From Luteibacter sp. (lineage in GTDB: Bacteria > Pseudomonadota > Gammaproteobacteria > Xanthomonadales > Rhodanobacteraceae): a DNA stretch of 64,000 nucleotides. The notes below the pieces were generated by a model. The model was not told the DNA's origin. It searched no databases and saw only the letters and a program-made list of their open reading frames with translations. The DNA lies in contig NZ_WNDO01000023.1 in NCBI RefSeq assembly GCF_009912395.1, positions 1 to 64,000 of the forward strand, read 5' to 3'. Both the position numbers and the translations under genes were made by a program. Positions 58,617 to 64,000 of this stretch are shown here, piece by piece. The first letter of the stretch is position 1; each line of letters starts with the position of its first letter.

Positions 58617-58688
58617 GTTCGGTGTCGTGAGGGTGGATCGCGATACGATCGGCTTTCACGTCCAATGGCGGGCAGGGTGTCGTAACGA

Positions 58689-59363
58689 ATGAAGCGAACA
58701 CTTTCGATCTGCATGGCCGCGTTGGCCACTCTCATGGCGACGCGCGCGGTCGCTTCGTCGACCGGACTCACCGACATCCGTCGCCTCGTGCCGGATATCG
58801 CCGAAGACATCCGCTACGCAGGCAGCGACAACTTCACCGGCGCGCCGGTGGATGGCTACCGCGTTCCGGCATGCCTGCTGCGCACCGGAGCGGCGAAGGC
58901 CCTCGCGGCGGTCGAGGCCGACCTGCGTCGCGAGGGGTACCGCCTGAAGCTGTGGGATTGCTATCGCCCCGCGCGTGCCGTGGCGGCGTTCGTTCGATGG
59001 GCGGGCGATCTTGGCGACACCCGTACCAAGGCGGCGCATTACCCCAGCCTCGATAAACGCCAGTTGCTCGGTGAATACATCGCCCCGGTATCGGGTCACA
59101 GCAAGGGTGCCACCGTGGACCTCACGCTGATGCGCTGCGAGGCCAGACATTGCGTGCCGCTGGATATGGGGACGGACTTCGATTTCTTCGATCCGCGCGC
59201 GCATACCGACGATCCTGGCATCACGGCGGAGCAGCGTGCGAATCGCCAGCGGCTGCTGAAGGCGATGGCCGCGCAGGGCTTCGTCAACTACGCCCCGGAG
59301 TGGTGGCATTACACCTTGCCGGGCGCGGCCTCGGCCGCCGTCATGGACGTGCCAGTCGAGTAG
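58689..59363 (+). CDS. D-alanyl-D-alanine dipeptidase (VanX/M15D type), secreted
   Basis: A 224-residue protein with the signal peptide MKRTLSICMAALATLMATRA ending near VASS. The M15D zinc motifs are visible: SGHSKGATVDLTLM (SxHxxGxAxD form) and the C-terminal EWWHYTL with Glu and His. YRLKLWDCYRPARAV is the conserved middle block. The enzyme cleaves D-Ala-D-Ala, freeing D-Ala; in non-resistant bacteria it serves murein dipeptide recycling. It is divergent from the DUF819 murein-peptide operon, which fits one pathway that ends with the D-amino-acid-oxidase-like protein. A vancomycin role is not indicated, as no vanH/vanA is present. Confidence 0.92.
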   Translation: MKRTLSICMAALATLMATRAVASSTGLTDIRRLVPDIAEDIRYAGSDNFTGAPVDGYRVPACLLRTGAAKALAAVEADLRREGYRLKLWDCYRPARAVAAFVRWAGDLGDTRTKAAHYPSLDKRQLLGEYIAPVSGHSKGATVDLTLMRCEARHCVPLDMGTDFDFFDPRAHTDDPGITAEQRANRQRLLKAMAAQGFVNYAPEWWHYTLPGAASAAVMDVPVE

Positions 59364-59416
59364 TCGATGGGTGTCAGGAGTATCATGGCGTATCCCCGAG
59401 ACCGTACGGATTCTCC

Positions 59417-61033
59417 ATGTCCACCCTTCGTTTCGCCCTGGCCCAGTACGATTTTCCGGTCGGCGCCACCGCCGACAACGCACTGAGGGTCAAGGCGCTG
59501 GCGGATGAGGCGCGCGATCGCCTCGGCGCCTCTCTGGTCGCCTTTCCCGAACTGACCCTGTCCGGCTATCCGCCGGAGGATCTCCTTCAGCGTCCCAGCT
59601 TCCTGGAAGCCTGCAAGCGCGAACTCGAAGCGCTGGCGCCTCAGGTCAAGGGTATTTCCGCGGTGGTGGGCCACCCGGACACGCGCGGGGAGGTCTTCAA
59701 CGCGGCCTCGCTGATCCGCGAGGGGCAGGTCGAGTGGACTTATCACAAGCAGGCGCTGCCCAATTACACGGTGTTCGACGAGAAGCGCTACTTCCGTCAT
59801 GGCGAGGCCACCCGGGTCTTCACCATCGAGGGTGTCCGCGTGGGCATGCTCGTCTGCGAGGACATCTGGGAAGCCGAGCCCGCCGCCCATGCGGCACAGG
59901 CCGGCGCCGAGCTGATCCTCGTCATCAATGCCTCGCCTTACGACCATCGCCAGGCCGCCACGCGCGAGGCGCTGCTTCGCCAGCGGGCGACCGAGAACGG
60001 CGTGGCCATCGCCTACGTGAACCTCGTGGGCGGTCAGGACGACCTGCTGTTCGACGGCCATTCGTTGCTCGTGCAGCCCGATGGCGAGATCGTCGCCCGG
60101 GCGCCGTCCTTCGAGGAGATGCTGCTCGCGGTCGAGTACGACACCGTGACCCGTCGCCTCACCGCCGTGGACTGGCCGGTTACCGATACGCGTTCCGGCG
60201 ACGAGATCATGTACGCGGGCCTTGTTCGTGGCGTGCGCGATTACGTGGGCAAGAACCGTTTTTCGGGTGTGCTGCTGGGGCTCTCCGGCGGTATCGACTC
60301 GGCTCTGACCCTCGCCATCGCCGTCGATGCGCTGGGCAAGGACAAGGTCACGGCGATCATGATGCCGACCGAATACACCTCCGAACTGTCGCTGCGCGAG
60401 GCTAAGGCGCAGGCGGAGCATCTGGGGGTCGAGTATCACGTGCTGCCCATCGAGGGCATCTATAACGCCTTCACCGACACGCTGGCGCCGGTGTTCGCCG
60501 GTCGGGCGCCGGATATCACCGAGGAAAACCTGCAGTCGCGCACGCGTGGTGTGCTGCTGATGGCCATGTCGAACAAGACCGGTCGCCTGCTGCTCTCCAC
60601 GGGCAACAAGAGCGAGATGGCGGTGGGCTACGCCACGCTGTATGGCGACATGTGCGGCGCCTACGCCCCGCTGAAGGATCTCTACAAGACGGTGGTCTAC
60701 CGGCTTTCGCGCTGGCGTGCGGCCATCGACGGGGCGATTCCCGAGGTGGTGATCGACCGCCCGCCGTCGGCCGAGCTGCGCCACGACCAGGTCGACCAGG
60801 ACTCCCTGCCGCCCTACGACGAGCTGGACGCCATCCTGGAGATGTTCATCGAGGGCGAGGCCTCGGCCGAGGACATCATCGCGGCCGGCTACGACGATAC
60901 GACGGTCCGCCGAGTGATCCGCATGGTCTTCGTCAACGAGTTCAAGCGCCGCCAGGCGGCCCCGGGCCCGAGGGTGACGACCAAGGCCTTCGGGCGCGAG
61001 AGGCGCTATCCGATCACGTCGGGCTGGCGCTGA
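59417..61033 (+). CDS. nadE: NAD+ synthase, glutamine-hydrolysing
   Basis: A 538-residue two-domain enzyme. The N-terminal nitrilase-type glutaminase (~1-250) has the Glu in LVAFPELTLSGYPPEDLL, the Lys in YHKQALPNY and the Cys in LVCEDIWE. The C-terminal synthetase has the ATP pyrophosphatase loop LSGGIDSALTLAIAVDAL and STGNKSEMAVGYATLYGD. It amidates deamido-NAD to NAD with glutamine-derived ammonia. The ATG at 59417 is chosen at the start of the conserved STLRFALAQYDFPVG block. The gene lies 53 bases after the dipeptidase on the same strand and ends before a repeat and a terminator. Confidence 0.96.
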   Translation: MSTLRFALAQYDFPVGATADNALRVKALADEARDRLGASLVAFPELTLSGYPPEDLLQRPSFLEACKRELEALAPQVKGISAVVGHPDTRGEVFNAASLIREGQVEWTYHKQALPNYTVFDEKRYFRHGEATRVFTIEGVRVGMLVCEDIWEAEPAAHAAQAGAELILVINASPYDHRQAATREALLRQRATENGVAIAYVNLVGGQDDLLFDGHSLLVQPDGEIVARAPSFEEMLLAVEYDTVTRRLTAVDWPVTDTRSGDEIMYAGLVRGVRDYVGKNRFSGVLLGLSGGIDSALTLAIAVDALGKDKVTAIMMPTEYTSELSLREAKAQAEHLGVEYHVLPIEGIYNAFTDTLAPVFAGRAPDITEENLQSRTRGVLLMAMSNKTGRLLLSTGNKSEMAVGYATLYGDMCGAYAPLKDLYKTVVYRLSRWRAAIDGAIPEVVIDRPPSAELRHDQVDQDSLPPYDELDAILEMFIEGEASAEDIIAAGYDDTTVRRVIRMVFVNEFKRRQAAPGPRVTTKAFGRERRYPITSGWR

Positions 61034-61043
61034 GCCGCCCAAC

Positions 61044-61180
61044 CGTCGTTCCTGCGGAAGCAGGAACCCAGGGCGGTGCAATCGGTAGTCGCGAGGGAGT
61101 CTCCTGCGCCAAGGCCGATGCGACCTCCTCGCTATGAGGTCGAACCCAGACGCTGGGTTCCTATTTTTACAGGAACGACG
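61044..61180. repeat. Inverted-end intergenic repeat (~137 bp)
   Basis: It starts cgtcgttcctgcggaagcag and ends cgctgggttcctattttt then acaggaacgacg. The inner text resembles the copy at 29711 (ctcctgcgccaaggccgatg), so it is in the same orientation as that copy. It lies just after nadE. Confidence 0.75.
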
Positions 61181-61186
61181 GGCAAA

Positions 61187-61214
61187 GAAAAAGCCGGCTT
61201 TCGCCGGCTTTTTC
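61187..61214. terminator. Bidirectional terminator between nadE and bamD
   Basis: The stem aaaagccggc / gccggctttt with a small loop, flanked by A-run and T-run. It sits between two convergent genes and can end transcripts from both. Confidence 0.9.
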
Positions 61215-61222
61215 GTGGGATA

Positions 61223-62050
61223 TCAATGATGTCCCGAGAACGGAATCGCCTTGCGCCAGGTCGACGGGTGGTGCGGCCATTCCGGATCGGTGAGGTACGG
61301 GTGATCCGGGTAGTTCAGGGCCAGCACCGAGCGGGTCTGGTCGGCCAGCGGCTTGCGGTCGAGGGCGATATAGCTGCGGGTCAGGATCGCCAGGGCGTCG
61401 GCGGTCTCCGGCGACTGCTGGTAGTGTTCGACGACGTACTGCGAGCGGTTGGCCGAGGCGATGTACGACTTGGTGCGCAGGTAGTACTCGGCCACGTTGA
61501 TCTCGAACCGGGCCAGCTGGTTGCGCAGGAAGATCATGCGCTGGCGGGCGTCCGTGGCGTAGGAGCTGTTCGGGTACCGGCGGGTCAGCTGGCTGAAATC
61601 GTCGAACGCGGTCAGGTTGTAGCCCTGGTCGCGACGCGTCGCGGCGCTGGATCCACGCTGGAAGTAGCGCTCGATGAAGCCGCCCGTGCGATCAAAATTG
61701 ATCAGACCCCGCAGGTAATAGGCATAATCTGCATGCTTATGGGTCGGGAACGTCTTGATGAAGCGGTTGATCGTCGAGTACGCGTCGTCCGGCTTGTTGT
61801 CCTTGTACTGCGCGTAGGCAAGCTCGATCTGGGCCTGCTCGTTGATGTCACCGGACGGGAAGCGGGCGATCAGGCGTTGGTACGCCTTGGTCGCGGCAGC
61901 GTAGTCGGCGTGCTCGAGCGAGTCGTGGGCGTTGGCGTACAGCCGGTCGACCGGCATGGTGTCGATCGTTTCCTTCTTGCTGCGGAACATCGAGCAGGCG
62001 CTCATCGACAGGGCGAGGACGAGCAAAATGATGATCTTGGTTGCACGCAT
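61223..62050 (-). CDS. bamD: Outer-membrane protein assembly factor BamD
   Basis: A 275-residue lipoprotein. The signal MRATKIIILLVLALSMSAC has the lipobox SMSAC (Cys near residue 19). TPR-like repeats follow (YANAHDSLEHADYAAATKAY, QRLIARFPSGDINEQAQIEL, YAYYLRGLINFDRTGGFIER), as in BamD. BamD is the essential lipoprotein of the BAM complex that inserts beta-barrel proteins, including the TonB receptors seen here. The ATG at 62050 has a weak ribosome-binding site. It is divergent from rluD with 69 bases between starts, a known gammaproteobacterial arrangement. Confidence 0.95.
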   Translation of the reverse strand: MRATKIIILLVLALSMSACSMFRSKKETIDTMPVDRLYANAHDSLEHADYAAATKAYQRLIARFPSGDINEQAQIELAYAQYKDNKPDDAYSTINRFIKTFPTHKHADYAYYLRGLINFDRTGGFIERYFQRGSSAATRRDQGYNLTAFDDFSQLTRRYPNSSYATDARQRMIFLRNQLARFEINVAEYYLRTKSYIASANRSQYVVEHYQQSPETADALAILTRSYIALDRKPLADQTRSVLALNYPDHPYLTDPEWPHHPSTWRKAIPFSGHH

Positions 62051-62119
62051 TAGAGAGAGTTCGATGCTTGAGCGAATGGGCATGATAGCCGAAACCGGCC
62101 TCCGGCCGGGTGGGGCCGT

Positions 62120-63094
62120 ATGACGACGGTACGACACGAAGCCACGGTGCCCCTGACGGCGGCCGGACGGCGTTTCGACCAGTCACTGGCCGAGATGTTC
62201 CCCGATTATTCCCGATCCCGCCTCACGGCGTGGATCAAGGAGGGCAAGGTGAAGCTGGACGGGGCCCCGGCGGCCCCCCGACACCTGCTGCGGGGCGGTG
62301 AGACGGTGATGGTGGAGGCCGAGCTGGCCGTCGAGGTCGACGCCCAGCCGGAGGACATCGCCCTGAACATCGTCCACGAGGACGACGACCTGATGGTGAT
62401 CGACAAGCCCGTGGGGCTGGTCGTCCACCCGGGGGCGGGCAATTCGGCGGGCACGATGCTGAACGCCCTGCTGCACCACGCCCCGGCGCTGGCCGAGCTG
62501 CCCCGTGCGGGCATCGTCCATCGCCTGGACAAGGACACCGCCGGCCTGATGGTGGTCGCCAAGACCATCGCTGCGCAGACGGCGCTGGTGGGGATGCTGT
62601 CCCGCCACGACGTCCATCGCCAGTACGAGGCGGTGGTCCTGGGCACGATGGTGGCCGGCGGCACGGTGGACCAGGCCATCGGCCGCCACCAGCACGACCG
62701 CCTGAAGCAGGGCGTCCGTGACGTGGAGATGGGTGGCAAGGAGGCGGTGACCCACTACCGCGTCCGCGAGCGTTTTCGCGCGCACAGTCTCATCCAATGC
62801 AACCTGGAAACGGGTCGGACCCACCAGATTCGCGTCCACATGGCCCATATCGGCCATCCGCTGGTAGGCGACCAGCTTTACAGCAACGGTCTGCGCTTGC
62901 CCCGTGGTGCCGGCCAGGAGCTGATCGACATCCTGCGCGGGTTCCGTCGCCAGGCGCTCCATGCCGAAAAGCTGGCCTTCGAGCACCCGATCACCGGCGA
63001 GTACCTCTCGTTCGAGTCGTCGCGCCCGGCCGACCAGGACGCCTTGATCGAGGCCCTGCGCGCCGATACCGTCCTGCATTCCATCGAGGATTGA
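62120..63094 (+). CDS. rluD: 23S rRNA pseudouridine synthase RluD
   Basis: A 324-residue protein (E. coli 326). An N-terminal S4 RNA-binding domain (RRFDQSLAEMFPDYSRSRLT) is followed by the catalytic domain with GIVHRLDKDTAGLMVVAKT, where Asp139 is the catalytic residue at the same number as in E. coli RluD. It makes pseudouridines in helix 69 of 23S rRNA. yfiH follows after 4 bases, the usual order. Confidence 0.96.
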   Translation: MTTVRHEATVPLTAAGRRFDQSLAEMFPDYSRSRLTAWIKEGKVKLDGAPAAPRHLLRGGETVMVEAELAVEVDAQPEDIALNIVHEDDDLMVIDKPVGLVVHPGAGNSAGTMLNALLHHAPALAELPRAGIVHRLDKDTAGLMVVAKTIAAQTALVGMLSRHDVHRQYEAVVLGTMVAGGTVDQAIGRHQHDRLKQGVRDVEMGGKEAVTHYRVRERFRAHSLIQCNLETGRTHQIRVHMAHIGHPLVGDQLYSNGLRLPRGAGQELIDILRGFRRQALHAEKLAFEHPITGEYLSFESSRPADQDALIEALRADTVLHSIED

Positions 63095-63098
63095 CGGC

Positions 63099-63845
63099 AT
63101 GGGCGGCGAATGGATCGTCCCCGACTGGACCGTCCCTGCACATGTAGGGACGGCCGTGTCGACGCGCTTGGGGCCGGGCATCTCGGAGGCTCCCTTCGAT
63201 CGCCTGAACCTGGGACTGCGTTCGGGCGACGAGCAGGCCACCGTGCTTGCCAATCGCGCCGCCCTGGTCGAAACGCTGGAGCTGCCGGCCGCGCCGCTAT
63301 GGTTGCGCCAGGTCCACGGCACCACCGTGGCCGAGGGCGAGCCGGGCGGTGTCGAGCCGGAGGCCGATGGTGCGGTGGCCCATGGGCCGGGCAAGGTGCT
63401 GGCGATCCTCACGGCCGACTGCCTGCCGGTCTTGTTCGTGTCCGCCGACGGTCAGTCGATCGGCGCGGCCCATGCCGGTTGGCGCGGGCTGGCAGCCGGT
63501 GTGCTGGAACGCACCGTCGAGCGGATGGGTGAAGGAGAGATCCAGGCCTGGCTCGGACCGGCCATCGGCCAGCCCTCGTTCGAGGTGGGTGAAGAGGTGA
63601 GGGCGGCCTTCGTCGACGCGGATGCCCGCGCGGCGAGCGCCTTTGTCGGCAATCGGCCCGGGCACTGGCTTTGTGACATCTATGCCCTGGCACGCCTGCG
63701 GCTGGCCGCGGTAGGCGTCACCCAGGTATCGGGGGGCGGATTCGACACGCGAACCGACGAAAGGCTTTACTCGTACCGTCGCGACGGAGCAAAAAGCGGC
63801 CGATTCGCGTCGCTCATCTGGACGAAGCCACCGTCGTTTCTGTGA
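63099..63845 (+). CDS. yfiH: YfiH-family purine nucleoside phosphorylase (LACC1-like multicopper fold)
   Basis: A 248-residue protein. Family marks are LNLGLRSGDEQATVLANR, WLRQVHGTTVAEGEPG, ILTADCLPVLFVSADG with the zinc Cys, AAHAGWRGLAAGVLERTV with the zinc His, and ARLRLAAVGVTQVSGGGFDT near the C-terminus. Members phosphorolyse or deaminate purine nucleosides, and some edit peptidoglycan precursors. The ATG at 63099 lies 4 bases after the rluD stop, so the two are co-transcribed. Confidence 0.93.
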   Translation: MGGEWIVPDWTVPAHVGTAVSTRLGPGISEAPFDRLNLGLRSGDEQATVLANRAALVETLELPAAPLWLRQVHGTTVAEGEPGGVEPEADGAVAHGPGKVLAILTADCLPVLFVSADGQSIGAAHAGWRGLAAGVLERTVERMGEGEIQAWLGPAIGQPSFEVGEEVRAAFVDADARAASAFVGNRPGHWLCDIYALARLRLAAVGVTQVSGGGFDTRTDERLYSYRRDGAKSGRFASLIWTKPPSFL

Positions 63846-64000
63846 GCATGGCGAGGGCGTCGCATCGGCTTTTGCGTAGGAGGTCGCGACGCGATAACCA
63901 GTCGCCCCGCGCTGGGTTCCAGCGTTCGCTGGAACGACGGATCGCGAGCTCGTCGTTCCTGTGAAAACAGGAACCCAGCGCCTCGGTTCTCTAGCATGGC
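63832..64000. repeat. Two inverted-end intergenic repeats, the second truncated by the window edge
   Basis: The first (63832-63939) begins cgtcgtttctgtg and ends with ggttccagcgttcgctggaa then cgacgg; its first arm lies inside the 3' end of yfiH. The second starts at 63951 (cgtcgttcctgtgaaaacag) and runs off the window. Inner text (gcatcggcttttgcgtagga) matches the copies at 201 and 476. No gene lies after 63845. Confidence 0.8.

Larger units (their letters stand above)
58081..58688. other. 608-base divergent intergenic region with nested inverted repeats and REPs
   Basis: No gene was found; short frames here are made of repeats. It holds a nested inverted-repeat structure (58226-58467) and a REP pair (58548-58616) with a half-REP before it (about 58500-58528). 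Hairpin-forming ggccgctgcgcggcc-like stretches occur near 58123 and 58281. The promoters of the DUF819 operon and of the D-Ala-D-Ala dipeptidase must lie at its ends. Confidence 0.6.

Noticed and set aside
58689-59363. Vancomycin-resistance role for the VanX-type dipeptidase
   Set aside because: No vanH, vanA or regulatory genes are nearby, the protein has a signal peptide, and the neighbours are murein-peptide enzymes; a recycling role is more likely.
1-64000. tRNA or rRNA genes
   Set aside because: No convincing T-arm (ggttcgaatcc-type) with matching acceptor stem, and no rRNA landmark, was seen on reading; a tRNAscan run would be decisive.

Overview
The window looks like a chromosomal segment of a GC-rich gammaproteobacterium of the order Lysobacterales (Xanthomonadales), most likely Rhodanobacteraceae (Luteibacter/Dyella-like). 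The grounds are the high GC content, the pilR-pilS/sucC-sucD adjacency known from xanthomonads, two Xanthomonas-type alpha-amino-acid ester hydrolases, many TonB-dependent receptors, and many intergenic REP palindromes of the 'gtaggagcgcgc' type. The genus is inferred; no rRNA or tRNA gene was recognised.

Layout. (1) 1-5.9 kb is an accessory region: the right end of an IS3-family element, a tandem-repeat tract, then a minus-strand four-gene cluster. Read 5'->3' it encodes a CdtB-like nuclease, a MACPF pore-forming protein with a C-terminal domain resembling ILEI/PANDER, a GT4 glycosyltransferase and an FkbM methyltransferase. This looks like a two-part toxin with modification enzymes and is the most novel content of the window. 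(2) 5.7-8.4 kb: a small secreted protein, a VOC protein, a Tat-exported agmatine-deiminase-like enzyme and MaiA. (3) 8.4-12.9 kb: aceE-aceF-maiA divergent from a MarR regulator, with palindromic operator-like sites between them. (4) 13-30 kb: a TonB receptor with an apparently non-standard start codon, an esterase, LysR and MocR regulators, two EamA exporters, an aminotransferase, an aldo/keto reductase, an alanine-rich lipoprotein, and two paralogous alpha-amino-acid ester hydrolases. (5) 29.9-37 kb: a mannose/mannoside utilisation locus (GH92 mannosidase, FucP-type transporter, mannose isomerase-like AGE protein, fructokinase, LacI regulator). (6) 37.3-41.1 kb: a three-gene phosphorelay. (7) 41.2-47.9 kb: an M23 peptidase between two REPs, PilR/PilS, and SucC/SucD. 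(8) 48-52.5 kb: a metzincin protease and an Oar-like TonB receptor. (9) 52.5-59.4 kb: a murein-peptide scavenging operon (DUF819 membrane protein, NlpC/P60 peptidase, Ala-Glu epimerase, L,D-transpeptidase-like protein, D-amino-acid-oxidase-like protein) with a VanX-type D-Ala-D-Ala dipeptidase on the other strand. (10) 59.4-63.8 kb: core genes nadE, bamD, rluD and yfiH.

How it fits together. The core genes (aceEF, sucCD, nadE, bamD, rluD, yfiH, pilRS) are interleaved with scavenging modules. The mannose module releases mannose outside the cell and converts it to fructose-6-phosphate through free fructose. The murein module would cut stem peptides in the periplasm, epimerise Ala-D-Glu and oxidise D-amino acids. 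REP palindromes and longer (about 110-140 bp) inverted-end repeats mark many module borders, and one 50-bp perfect palindrome supplies the stop codons of two convergent genes.

Limits. All calls are made by reading sequence and motifs, with no database search. Function names for family members are family-level unless specific residues are cited.
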